Below are positions 42,789 to 53,528 of a DNA stretch of 64,000 nt, in pieces. The stretch's first letter is position 1; every line of letters starts with the position of its first letter. Position numbers and translations under genes: made by a program. The notes under the pieces were generated by a model. The model ran no database searches, was not told where the DNA came from, and saw nothing but the letters and a program-made list of their open reading frames with translations. The DNA comes from Elgaria multicarinata webbii (Eukaryota > Chordata > Lepidosauria > Squamata > Anguidae): positions 248,501 through 312,500 of the forward strand of contig NC_086179.1 in the NCBI RefSeq assembly GCF_023053635.1, given 5' to 3'.

Positions 42789-43375
42789 ACTCGAAGAACT
42801 ACAGTTACAGGTAAGCAACCTGCATTTCCTCTCTATTCCGCCTTGGTTAGGCCTCATCTAGAGTATTGCATCCAGTTCTGGGCTCCACAATTCAAGAAGG
42901 ACGCAGACAAGCTGGAGCGTGTTCAGAGGAGGGCAACCAGGATGATCAGGGGTCTGGAAACAAAGCCCTATGAAGAGAGACTGAAAGAACTGGGCATGTT
43001 TAGCTTGGAGAAGAGAAGATGGAGGGGAGACATGAGAGCACTCTTCAAATACTTAAAAGGTAGTCACACAGAGGAGGGCCAGGATCTCTTCTCGATCCTC
43101 CCAGAGTGCAGGACACGGAATAATGGGCTCAAGTTAAAGGAAGCCAGATTCCAGCTGGACATCAGGAAAAACTTCCTGACGGTTAGAGCAGTACGACAAT
43201 GGAATCAGTTACCTAGGGTAGTTGTGGGCTCTCCCACACTAGAGGCCTTCAAGAGGCAGCTGGACAACCATCTGTCAGGGATGCTTTAGTGTGGATTCCT
43301 GCATTGAGTAGGGGGTTGGACTCGATGGCCTTGTAGGCCCCTTCCAACTCTGCTATTCTATGATTCTACAAATGA

Positions 43376-44851
43376 TTTCTAAAAGCTATGTACAGTATCT
43401 GATTATTACAATTTCTGTGCACTGAGGACAAGTAAGTCCTAGGTTGCAAACTCCGCCACGGCTCGGAGTGCCTTTTACCATCTTTAGTTGGTTCGCCAAC
43501 TACGGCCTCTCCTGGACAGGGATAGCTTGACCACGGTGGTACAGGCATTGGTAACCTCAAGATTGGATTACTGCAATGCGCTCTATGTGGGGCTGCCCTT
43601 GAAGCTGCTCCGGAAACTGGAGCTAGTGCAGAATGCTGCAGCTCGGCTGTTGTCTGGAGCTGCCCCTTTCCAGCATGTAACTCCTCTGCTGAGGGAACTG
43701 CACTGGCTGCTTATTCGCTACCGGGCCAGGTTTAAGGTTCTTGTACTTGTGTACAAAGCCCTAAACAACTTGGGACCAGGATACCTGAGAGAGCGCCTTC
43801 TCCCTTACCAACCTGCCCGGTCACTGAGGTCATCCGAGGGCCTGCTCCTGGTGGTTCCACCTAGATCCATCCTCCAATTGGAATCCACCAGGGGAAGAGC
43901 CTTCAGCGTGGCGGCACCCCTCCTGTGGAATTCCCTGCCCCTGGAGGTCAGACAGGCTCCAACCTTGTACTCCTTTCGGCACCTCCTGAAAACATCTTTA
44001 TTCCAAGAAGCCTTTCTTTAACATGCAGCCTTGGATTTCTGTGTTGTTGTTGTTTTGCTTCTTTTTAAATTTTGTTTTAACTGTTTTATTCTGTTTTTAT
44101 TTTCATTTTACCTTGTACACCGCTCCGAAATTTTTTCAATGAGGAGCGGTATATAAATATTCTAAATAAATAAATAAATAAATAAACTGAGACTACAACT
44201 CTCAAATGCAAGAGCATGATGCATTTCTGCCTCTAGGGGGCAGCACTGCCACTGAACCAGAGACTGACACTGATAATGATAAGCTATAGGTCAGGAAATA
44301 AGTCTGATTAAAATTCATACATATTCATTGAATCTTGGTCCCTCCCTTTTTCTCAGTTCTTTTTATGGCAATGGGTGCTTTATGTCCACTTGACACTGTG
44401 GAGGACTAGCGGAGACATAAATAATTTTATTTGTTACTAATGTTGATGGTTTCCTCTGGTGGTGGTGTTTTAAAATAGTTTTGGCCTGCTCCTCATAAAC
44501 TGGCTGAACCAAAGAGGTACCTTACAGTTCAGGTGTTCCTAACAGTTCAGCCGGTTGTAGCCCCATTTGTTACCAAAAAGGTTGTGTGTTTTTTTAAAGT
44601 AAATTCAGTTTGTAATAATTGTTTGAATACACTGTACTTTTAATATGCCAAATGTAATAATTTTATGCCAAACCAACTTGGACATAATTACATTTTATGT
44701 TCCTAAAGTAACAAAGTGACTTTCAATCTGTAAAAAGTGCCAATATTGCATTATTTCAATTTTTAAAAAAAAATCCATTTCCCCCCAAAAAACCTGGAAA
44801 AACCCAGGTTTTTTCTGTGACTTCAAAATTTCCAGAAATTTTACATCTCTA
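43376..44851 (-). mobile_element. Long MITE, copy A (split by an L2)
   Basis: The parts 43376-43451 and 44187-44851 are the inverse of the element at 59.18-60.08 kb. They share gttgcaaact, then gagactacaactctcaaatg, ggcagcactgccactgaacc and acataaataattttatttgt. The terminus is ttttacatctcta at 44851. The other end is missing next to the CR1. No protein is encoded. Confidence 0.8.
43452..44186 (+). mobile_element. L2-like LINE, 3' part, nested in MITE copy A
   Basis: The frame at 43488-44021 encodes a well-kept L2 ORF2 C-terminal region: RLDYCNALYVGLPLKLLRKL, HVTPLLRELHWLLIRYRARF, RAFSVAAPLLWNSLPLEV, ending in FQEAFL. The 3' UTR ends in cgctccgaaattttttcaat and (aata)n. It lies between gttgcaaact and ctgagact of the MITE. 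Confidence 0.95.
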
Positions 44852-45300
44852 CTTGGAAGGGCCACTTTTGGCAGAATTTGTCTCCCTACAGATATCGGGG
44901 TAATTGAAGTCCCCCATCACTACTACATTGCACTTCCTTGAAACACTGGCAATTTGCTTTTCAAAAGTTTCATCGTTGTCTTCTCCTTGACTGGGTGGTC
45001 GGTAGTAGACTCCGACTGTCATGTTCTTTTTACTCCTTGCCCCATTTATTTTAATCCTGATGCTCTGAATGGGGTTCCCAGGCTCATCCTCCTGTATTTC
45101 TGTGTAGGGATAGGTATTTTTAACATCTAGTGCGACTCCGCCTCCCTTTCTATTTCTTCTGTTCTTTTTGAACACATTGTACCCTTCCATTGCTGTATTC
45201 CACTCATGGGAGTCATCCCACCAAGTTTCAGTTATACCTATCAAGTCGCATTTGCCTTCATGTATTAATAGTTCCAAGTTCGTTCTGTTTGTCTCCCATA
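44852..45300 (-). mobile_element. CR1 LINE, endonuclease fragment
   Basis: The minus frame at 45277-44849 encodes the start of the CR1 endonuclease: CDLIGITETWWDDSHEWNTA, RNRKGGGVALDVKNTYPY, VVVMGDFNYPDICRE. It is broken off at the MITE terminus. Confidence 0.93.
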
Positions 45301-47285
45301 GTCATGGTAAGCCGAAATCTACTTCCCTGCAATTTCCACCCACTGGTTCTAGTCCCGCCCTCACTAGCGACAGACATTCATGTTCTGCATGACAGCCTTT
45401 CAGATATTTTGAGGCTGCTGTCGTGTCTTCCCTTCATCTTATCTTCTCCAGGCTAAACATACCCCCTTTTAAAGCCATCCAAAGTGGTGGCCATCACCAC
45501 ATCTTTTGGTAATGAACAGGGCTGGGGTGGGGCAGTGGGGCCAGTTGGCATGGGCCTACGATTTTGAGGGGGCCTGCTCCGAGTCCCCCTAGGGACCCTT
45601 TGGTAAAGACTTGTTACAAAGTAGCTCTCCTGTGAGTGAGCAGTTCTGACTCCATTTTGAGATAGCCAAAAAGCCAAGGTCTCTTCACCCCCCATCTCCA
45701 GCAGAGATGAGACAAAAGCACATGAATGTGGCTGAGAGCAATCACAAAAGGCTAGATCAAGCGATTCAGTTCCTAATAGACTTCATAAAATGCATTCTCC
45801 AGAGGCAAAGATGGGAGATAAAATTAAGCAGAATATGAATGCTGGATAGCAAGAGTGATATCTAGTAGTGCAGTGCTAGATATGATGTGAATTTCAAACT
45901 CAATGCTGTTTCACCGAAGGGAATTTATGGTCAAATATTGAACTTGAGATTGGGCAATATTTCCCCAAATGTCCTCATCGTGTTGTGCATTTTTCTGTCA
46001 TTGCCAGCAACAGTGGCCTATAAGGAGAGGAGCTTCAGTGTCCTAAAATGAATCAAGTCATACTTTCAGTCTGCAATGGTGCAATAATGTTTGAATGGAT
46101 TAGCAGTTTTGAACATTAACACTGACAAGGCAAAGTTGCTTGATTTTTCTGTTGGTGATGAATTTGCCCAAAGAAAAGCACGTAAAGTATTTCTGAATGT
46201 GAAGGAGTGATGTCTTATATACATCTTGAATAAAAGTGCTTGCCATTACCTTTTTTATAAATAATTCTAGTTCATATGTATTTAGAACTGATTAAAAAAA
46301 TACTTAATGAGCAGTTTGAAATGGGGCCTACATTTTCCATCTGGCCCGGACCTATTACTAGCTTTGCCTGGCCCTTGTAGTGAATTCCATAGTTTATGTG
46401 CTGTGTAAAGAAGTACTTTTATCTGTCCTGAATCTTCCTCCAGTCATCTTCATGGGGTGCCCCACTGAGTTCTAGTATCTAGTATTATGAGAGAGGGAGA
46501 AAAATGTCTCCCTATCCACATTCTCCATACCATGCATAATTTTGTACACCTCTATCATATCTCCCCCTGGGCCTCCTTTTTTCCAAGGTGAATAATCCCA
46601 ACTGTTGTAATCTTCCCTCATAGGGGAGGTACTTCAGCCCCTTGATCATTTTGGTTGCCCCTTTCTGCACTTTTTTCAGTTCTATAATACTCTTTTTTAG
46701 GCGTAGTGACCAAAACTGTACACAGTATGTACAGTCCTAGGTGTGGTCACAACATAGATTTGTATAAAAGCTGTATGATACTGGCAGTTCTATTCTCAAT
46801 TCCTTTTCCTATAATGCCTAATATGGAGTTTGCCTTCTTTCCAGCGGCTGCACATTGGGTGGACATTTTCATCGCTCTGTCCACCACAACTCCAAGATCT
46901 CTTTCTTTTTTGGTCACCGCCAGCTCAGATCCCATAGAGTTATATTTGAATTGGGTTTTTTTGCCCAAACGTGCATCGCCTTACACTTGCTTACATTGAA
47001 CCGCATCTGCCATTTGGACGCCCACTCTCCCAGCTTGGAGAGTTCCCTTTGGAACTCTTCACCATCCCTTTGTGTTTTAACTACCTTCAATGATTTGGTG
47101 TCATCGGCAAACTTGGGCACTTCACTGCTCACTCCTAATTCCAGATCATTGATGAACAGGTTGAAAAATATTGGTCCCAATACTGATCCCTGTGGGACCC
47201 CATTATTTACTTCCTTCTGTTGGGAGAATCGACCATTTATTCCTATTCTCTGCTTTCTGCACTTTAACCAGTAACTGATCCATAA
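45301..47285 (-). mobile_element. Older CR1-like LINE, split by a hAT element
   Basis: The minus frames at 47180-46914 (MGPIFFNLFINDLELGVSSE, then a FADDT box) and 46968-46747 (ELAVTKKERDLGVVVDRAMK) belong to ORF2 of an older CR1 subfamily. The 3' UTR is towards 45301. The hAT relic 45517-46376 interrupts the C-terminal part. Confidence 0.88.
45517..46376 (-). mobile_element. Internally deleted hAT transposon with transposase relic
   Basis: The 860-base element is flanked by an 8-base target duplication with one mismatch (gtaatgaa at 45509-45516, gtagtgaa at 46377-46384). Its ends are imperfect inverted repeats (cagggctggg against aagggccagg). On the + strand the interior at about 45970-46210 resembles the C-terminal dimerisation domain of a hAT transposase of the ZMYM/ZBED-like group: PATVAYKERSFSVLK, LNGLAVLNINTDKAKLLDF, then AQRKARKVF, with stop codons in between. 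The transposase sense is on the + strand. It is a dead, internally deleted copy inside a CR1. Confidence 0.75.
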
Positions 47286-48300
47286 GAGGACCTCTCCTCT
47301 TACTCCATTGCATTACTACTTGCTGTGACCTGATGTTTCCATTAACGCAGCCTGTATGGCATCAGCTTCTTAAGCAGCTGCATTGCATTGCTGGCTGATT
47401 CAGCTTGTGGCCTACTAAGACCCCAGGTCCTTTTTACCTGCACTGCTGCCAAGGCAGATCTCCCCCATCCTATACTCATCATGCCTTTGGTTTTTGGGTG
47501 TGTTGGGGGGTTCCTACATGCAAGATTTTACATTTCTCTCCATTGAATTCCGTCTTGTTAGTTTCGGCACAGTGTTCCAGGCTGTCAATATCCTTTTGAA
47601 TCTTGATCCTGTCTTCTGTTGTGCTGGCTGCTCCTCCTAGTTTTGTCTCATCTGCAAATTTGAAAAGCAACCTCTGTACACCTTCATCCACGTCATTTAT
47701 AAACACGTTGAACATGACTGTGCCCTGTGGCACTCCAATCAAGACCTCCCTACAGGAGGACATCGAGCCATTAATGAGCACTTGTTGAATATCATCGCTC
47801 AACCAGGTGTGGATCCGCTAACACTCGTAGTGTCCTACCCACATTTTGCCATCTTGTTGAGAAGGATGTCATAGGAAACCTTGTCGTTTGCTTCGCTGAA
47901 ATCAAGATATACTATGTTCACAGCATTCCCATAGGCTACCAAACTAGCAAAAATGGAGATCAGGTTGGTCTGGCATGACTTATTCCTGACAAACCCATTG
48001 TAACTCCTAGTAATGAATGCATTATTTTCTGGAGACCGACAGACTGATTGCTTAATAATCTGTTCTTGAATTTTGTCTGATATTGATGTCAGTGAATGGT
48101 CTATATTTTCCTGAATTCATCTCTTTCCCCTTCTTGAAGATGGGGACAACATTTGCCTATTTCCAATCTTCCTACACCTCGACTGTTCTCCAGGAATTTC
48201 CAAAGTTGCAGACTCTGACTTTTTTTGTTACAGCTCTGAAGTGATAGCCACAAGCACCCGGGCATGGAATTTATCCAGCCCTAGAGCCTTGAGCTCATTT
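47286..48300 (-). mobile_element. CR1-like LINE, reverse transcriptase fragment
   Basis: The minus frame at 47802-47479 reads MFNVFINDVDEGVQRLLFKF, ADETKLGGAAST, then FNGEKCKILHVG. It is a second CR1 copy in the same orientation as the one to its left, with the catalytic FADD changed to FADE. Confidence 0.85.
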
Positions 48301-50447
48301 AGTGGAGCATATGTGTTCTCTAACTGTCTCCTCACCTGCCCTGGGCTGAAAGTCCCGCTTAATGTAATTTGTATTACTTGTCCCAGGTTGAACACAACTC
48401 CCCTTGTTTGAGAAGACGGAGTCAAAATTGGAGTTGCGTAGCCTCCAGGTATTGCTGGGGAGCATTGAAGACCAATGCTTTAGACTTCTCATTAAGCCTG
48501 CGTGACAGCAGAACAGTCGCTGTATCTGCATTGTGTTTCAGGGAGAGTTGAAGAGATGAAATGCAGCACACTTCCTTATTCTCACTTGCACAGTAATTGT
48601 GAGACAAGTATTCAGAGAAGAGAGAGAGAGAGAGACTCTCTCTTCATGCCACCCAGTGGTAGGATTGTCCCTTGCACTCGGTTTCTAATTTGTTATGTGG
48701 TCTTTGAAGGGCTTGCATGACCTGAGCCTCCAGCTGCTTCTTTGGCAAGGTGACCATCTCTAATCTACTTAATACGGTCTGCTCTTAACACCTCTGAAAG
48801 TAGCTGCGGATCCAGCCAGGCTGCATCGGTTTGGGCTCCTCATGTCTGTCTTCTACTTGCACAAGTGTTGAGGCGGGCACAGCTGAGAGAAACCCCAGGA
48901 TCAGTTTCCTCTGGAGCTGTCAGAAGAGCAATGCTCAAAACGGCTACAGGAGGGTGGAGCTTGGCTTTCATGCAGCTAGAGAGAGAGAGCGCAGAGCTCC
49001 TGGCCAGTGCTCAGTTGGTAGAGCCCGTGACTTGCACTGCCTAAGCCAGCCCACTCTGTAGGGGTATGTGGAAACCCCTATGAAGGCACTTAGCCAGTGT
49101 ACACACCTGTGTAGGTTTCAGGCACCTCAGAGAACTTCCATTTCATTGGGGAAATGGAAATAGGTGAGTGTCTTAGAGCCTTTGGGCACCGTTTCTCTGC
49201 GGCTTAGCCAGTGGCCCAGGTGGAGGGCTTTGTTCAGCTTCTCCTGGAGCTGGAGCTGCTTGTGTGGTTTTTCAGTGGACAAGAGTAGAGATGTGCCTAC
49301 AGCCCAGTTTTTTCCACCTGTCTCCTGCTATGTTCAGGGAGAGATGCAGCTGGTTTTCCTGGTGCCTGTGTCTCATGAGTGGTTCCTCTGGAGGGAGAAA
49401 GCAGCGCACTGCTTTTAAGTAAAGCTCAGCGTGCCACCCCTCCTCCACCCTCCGCAGCTTTGCTGCTTCATTGGGGCCCCTCACCAGTCTTTGGTTTTAA
49501 GTGACATGGTCCGAATATGTGGGGAATGGCGTGCAGCAGGCTGCTGCTTCGGCAGCTAAGCCAGCTGGTGACGTGGGCTTGAGTCAGCTCGGAGCGTCCG
49601 CCTACCCCCTCTCGCCTTGGCAGTCAGCCTGGTCTCCAGTACGAGGAGCACACCGTGGCAGTGGGAAGCACAGGAAGCCTGTCTTTTGGATAACTTCCCA
49701 GGCATAATTCTTGACAAATGTCACTTCTCTTCATGTTGAGGGAGCTCCAGCCAACGTTGCCAGCTGGCTGGCTGTTGTTTGATAATGTTGCCTTGGTCAA
49801 ATATCCCATGATGCCTGGAACGTTCTTGGTCCTTCCAGTTTAATTCCATCATCATGTCACTTCACAGCCAAGGCAGGGGTGAGGGCTTGCTGCTGTCTAG
49901 TTTTGCAGGAATCGTGGGTTTACCACTTTCACTTGTGACCACATTGAATAATGACCTTTGTCTTTGAAGGGCCCTTCCTAGCAGGACAAAGCTGCTTGGA
50001 GAGCCAAAAGGCGGTGTCTCCATAAGGTAAGGGTGAGCAACTTGTGGCCCTCCAGGTGTTTTGGCCTACAGTTCCCTCTAGCCCTAGCCAGCTTAGCTAA
50101 TGGTGAGGGATGATGGGAGTTGTAGGCTAAAGCATCAGGAGGGTGTCAACAAGTCACCCACCCTTTGATAAGGAATGAAGGCATGCCCACCTCCTTCAAG
50201 TGAGAGAGGTCAGGGGCGCATTGCAGTGGCTCAGGCATTGACCTGCATTGCCTCACTAGTGTTTTCTGGTTTGTGATCAGGTTGGCAAGTACAATGCATT
50301 CTGTGACCTGTAGGCAACCACTCGGCAAATTCTACAGAGTTTCTGAAAGTGGTGCAGTAAATAAGTTGCTCACGTAGTAGAAAATCTATGTAAACTCTTT
50401 AGGTGGATCTTCTCAACAACTTGTCAACAAACCCATTTGAGTTTGCC
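48301..50447. other. SBF1 intron 1, no recognised gene; (GA)n near 48617
   Basis: There is a short (ga) run at 48616-48637 and a tRNA-like phrase ccagtgctcagttggtagag near 49003 that may be a SINE head. I see no exon with credible splice sites. Confidence 0.4.
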
Positions 50448-50455
50448 CTATCTAC

Positions 50456-51059
50456 TAGGGGTGTGCATGGACCCCCCGCTCCGCCCCACGGGCCGATCCG
50501 AAAATTTCGGATTGGCCTGCTCCGCCCATAATCCGCTCCTCTTCGCCGCGGAGCTCCGGCTCCGAATCAGAGCTCCGCAGTGGAGGGGAGTGGTGCCAGG
50601 TAAGGGCGGGGGGGGTTACCAGGCCCTGCCGCTGTCGCCGTCCATGCGGCGACGGTGGCAGAGCCCGGTAAGGGACCAAGGGGAGGGGGGCCTTACCTGC
50701 CTCCGTCCACGGTCCGTCGGCTTCTTCAATTGAGCCCGCGGTTCAACCAGGAAGTCTGGGCCGCAAGTGCGGTGAGGTTTAAGTCTCCCGGCACAAATCT
50801 TTATCAGCCATCTTTCTTTAACACCGACAGTGGAATCATCTAGGCAAACGAACATATCCAAGAGTCCCTCAATTGACAACAGCGGCTCACAGAGCAAAGC
50901 CCACATCTTTCCGTACACACAGCAATCCACAATCCTGCTTCTGGCCCGGGGGGGGGGGGGGAGGGAGATGCGTGAGTTCTGGATTTGGGAGGATTGCACA
51001 GACCTCAACTCACCGATTTGAGTCCGATTGGGTCCGATTAGAAGCAGAGCACATCCCTA
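50456..51059. mobile_element. 604-bp non-autonomous hAT-type transposon
   Basis: The ends are TAGGGGTGTGC and GCACATCCCTA, in inverted order. They are flanked by 8-base target duplications that differ at one base (ctatctac at 50448-50455, cgatctac at 51060-51067). An 8-base duplication and this terminus fit the hAT superfamily. The interior is GC-rich and encodes no transposase. An inverted partial copy lies at 54.97-55.22 kb. Confidence 0.8.
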
Positions 51060-51255
51060 CGATCTACTACCGTTATGCCAGAAATAACACTACTTTGCAC
51101 ATGGCCAGCACTGAACTGACCAGGATGGACAGAGAAGTTGAGCTTAGTTTAGTTTTGAACACAAGAACAGTCCTGCTCGATCAGACCAAGGTGCGCCTTC
51201 TAGTTCTCACAGTGGCTGCCCAGACGCCCAAATGGGAAGCCCACAAGTAGCGCAG

Positions 51256-51297
51256 GAATCATAGAATCATAGAGTAGTAGAGTTGGAAGGGTCCCTC
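51256..51297 (-). mobile_element. CR1 LINE terminal scrap
   Basis: aatcatagaatcatagagta followed by gtagagttggaagggtcc. Only about 40 bases of the CR1 terminus. Confidence 0.8.
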
Positions 51298-51349
51298 CCC
51301 TGCTCCTACTTCCTAGCAGGTGGCCACTTTGTTGCACATTCGCTCCGTT

Positions 51350-52850
51350 CGGATAGCTCATTTTGGAGCTCTTTCCTTCAGTGTGTTCACTGCTGGAAAA
51401 CCCCTTTCCCTTGATCCAGAGAACTACGCTAACTATCGTCTGGTTGCAACCCCCCGCCCCCAGTTTTTGAATAAGGTGCTTGAGAGAGTGGTGCAGGCGC
51501 TCAACTGCAGGCGCTCTTGGAGGAAACTGATTATCTGGATCTATCCCAGTCTGGGATTCAAGCCTGGTTTTGGGACAGAATTGGCCTTGGTTGCCCTGAT
51601 GGATGGTTTGGAAGAGAGGCAGGGGGAGTGCGACCGTGTTACTTCTACTTGACCTCTCAACGACTTTTGATACTGTTGACCACGGTATCCTCCTGGACCA
51701 CCTACATGAGCTGGGAGATAGAGGCACTGTTTTAAAGTGGTTCGACTCCTACTCTTGTTCCCAGAGAATAGCATTCGGTGACTACAGTTCAGTCCCATGG
51801 CAACTTAATTGTGGGGTACTACAGGGCACCATCTTGTACCCAGTATCTATATGAAGCCGTTGGGAGTGGTCATCAGGAGATTTGGGGTAAGTTGTCACCA
51901 ATATGCTGACAACACCCAGCTCTACTTCGCTGTGACATCTGAATTAGGAGAGACCGTGCACGTTCTGAACTGATGCCTGGATACATTTCTGGCTTGGATG
52001 AGGGCCAATAAACTGAAGTTAAATCTGGATAAGACCCTGTGGGTTGGCGGTTCCTAGGCCCGCAATTGGGGTGTTTGCCTGTCCTGGATGGGGTTGTACT
52101 CCCTCTGAAGAAGCAGGTCTGTAATGTGGGGGTGCTCCTGAATCCATTTTTGTCACTGGAGGCCCAGGTGGCCTTGGTGATCTGGAGCGCCCATTACCAA
52201 CTTTGGTTGGTAGGCCATCTATGCCCGTTCCTGGATAGGGATGGCCTAGCTACGGTCATTCATGCACTGGTAACCTCACAATTTGACTACTGTAATGCGC
52301 TCTGTGTGGGGCTACCCTTGTGCGTGGTTCGGAAGCTGCAGCAGAACGCAGGAGCTGGGGTGCTCACGGGGACACTTAGCTCTGGCCACGTAAAACCTGT
52401 GTGTAAAAGAACTGTACTGGCTGCCTGTGAGCTACCAAGGTGATGTTATGTTAGCCATTAAACCCTGAACAGCTTGGGACCAGCATACCTAGCAGACTGC
52501 CTTCCCTTATATACATCCAGATGACATTTACAATAGCTGGAGAAGGTCCTGCTGGCCATTCCGAAACGAATACAGTGTCGGCATGAAGAACCTCGATGGC
52601 CAGGGCCTTGTTTTGTAGTGTCCCCCACCCTCTGGAGGACCCTCTCTCGTGCAGTTCGGGAGGCAGAAAACGTAATGTCCTTTACATGCCTCTGGAAGAC
52701 GTACCTTTTCACACAGGCTTTCTCTGGGCTGTAGCTTATTTTGGTTTTATATGGTTTTTTTAAAAAAACTTTTATAGTTTATATTACGATCTGTTTTGTT
52801 GTATTTATAGTTTCAGTTGCGAACTGCTCAGAGAGCCTTGGCTATTGGGC
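51350..52850 (+). mobile_element. L2-like LINE, decayed ORF2
   Basis: The frames at 51603-51854 (LDLSTTFDTVDHGILLDHLH, GVLQGTILYP) and 52039-52443 (SLEAQVALVIWSAHYQLWLV, FDYCNALCVGLPL) are reverse transcriptase and C-terminal parts of an L2-type ORF2 with many frame breaks. The tail has ctcagagagccttggctatt and then (aat)n. Confidence 0.92.
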
Positions 52851-52853
52851 AAC

Positions 52854-52899
<46 letters not shown>

Positions 52900-52925
52900 G
52901 CACAGCAGCAGCAGCAGCAGCAGCC
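52851..52925. repeat. (AAT)n followed by (CAG)n microsatellite
   Basis: About sixteen aat units at the end of the L2 tail pass into about six cag units. Confidence 0.95.
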
Positions 52926-53320
52926 GCTGCCACCTTTTTGGGGAGGGCTGCCCACAAGCGTGGCCAAGACTTGGTTTGCTTTAATAATAACATTTGCAGC
53001 AGTGACATGCTGGACTCACTCCAGTTTTGTTGAGGGACAAGTGGGCCAGATCCGCCACTTGGCTCACAGCATACTTGTTGTTCTCCTATAGGCAGGGCGT
53101 TCGGTCCACTCCATCGCTAGGCAAGGAGGGAATAGAGCAGGCATTGTCTGAGTTGTTGACACTGGTTGCACTAGTTAAGAATATCACTGAGACGCTCTGA
53201 CTGCCAGGCCTCAGATGTGCATTTGCATACTGGGCTGTTGAGGCTGGGCTGGGCAAGTGAAGCTCGTCATATCTGAGAGCTGGACTGCAGCCAGCAGCGA
53301 AGCTTCATTTGAAGAAGCTC
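52926..53320. other. SBF1 intron 1, no recognised feature
   Basis: No exon or repeat was recognised. Confidence 0.45.
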
Positions 53321-53321
53321 C

Positions 53322-53528
53322 TCCTTAGGAACGTAGGAATTTGCCTCGTACTGAGCCAGACCCTTGGTCCATCGAGCCCAGTGTTGTCAGCACTAACTGG
53401 CAGCAGCAGCGGCTCTCCAGGGGTTCAGGCAGGGGTTTCCTGGCCCCACCTGGAGATACCAGAGATTGAACCCAGGACCTTCTGCCTGTAAAGCAGGTGT
53501 TCTGCCACTGAGCTGCAGCCCTTCCAAC
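53322..53528 (-). mobile_element. tRNA-derived SINE, minus strand
   Basis: Its reverse complement starts with a tRNA-like head (gctcagtggcagaacacctg, ggtcctgggttcaatctctg), continues through ctggagagccgctgctgcca and ends in tactgagccagacc read in reverse as ggtctggctcagta. It is the best-preserved copy of this SINE in the window. Confidence 0.8.

Larger units (their letters stand above)
37371..42828 (+). mobile_element. DIRS-like tyrosine-recombinase retrotransposon, nearly whole
   Basis: DIRS elements are retrotransposons that integrate with a tyrosine recombinase in place of a DDE integrase. They leave no target duplication and carry inverted terminal repeats plus an internal complementary region. 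All of these parts can be seen: inverted repeats at the ends, a Gag-like ORF, a reverse transcriptase/RNase H ORF, a tyrosine-recombinase region and an internal complementary region just before the right repeat. The element sits in a CR1 LINE between ctggtt and cctctctatt, with no obvious target duplication. It is about 5.46 kb, close to the usual length. The repeats are nearly identical and the frames long, so it is young on the scale of this intron. It looks nearly whole, with about one visible break. Confidence 0.92.
35101..43375 (+). mobile_element. CR1 LINE ORF2 with nested L2 and DIRS-like insertions
   Basis: CR1 is a non-LTR retrotransposon whose ORF2 carries an APE-type endonuclease and a reverse transcriptase. 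This copy begins inside the endonuclease (35152-36012: VVMGDFNYPDICWE, ESDHVILEI). It continues as reverse transcriptase (36034-37262: PVSLTSIPGEILEQIIKKS, YLDFSKAFDKVPHDIL, IKFADDTKLGG) and resumes after the insertions as the C-terminal region (42831-43289: [33 protein letters not shown]). It ends in ctattctatgattcta at 43375. The frame shifts between about 35900 and 36045, near A-runs, and the 5' end is missing, so it cannot make a full protein. It is interrupted by an L2 tail at 37260-37338 and the DIRS-like element at 37371-42828, both younger than it. Confidence 0.93.

Noticed and set aside
52845-53033. A poly-asparagine and poly-alanine protein
   Set aside because: It is the translation of an (aat)n(cag)n microsatellite at an L2 tail.
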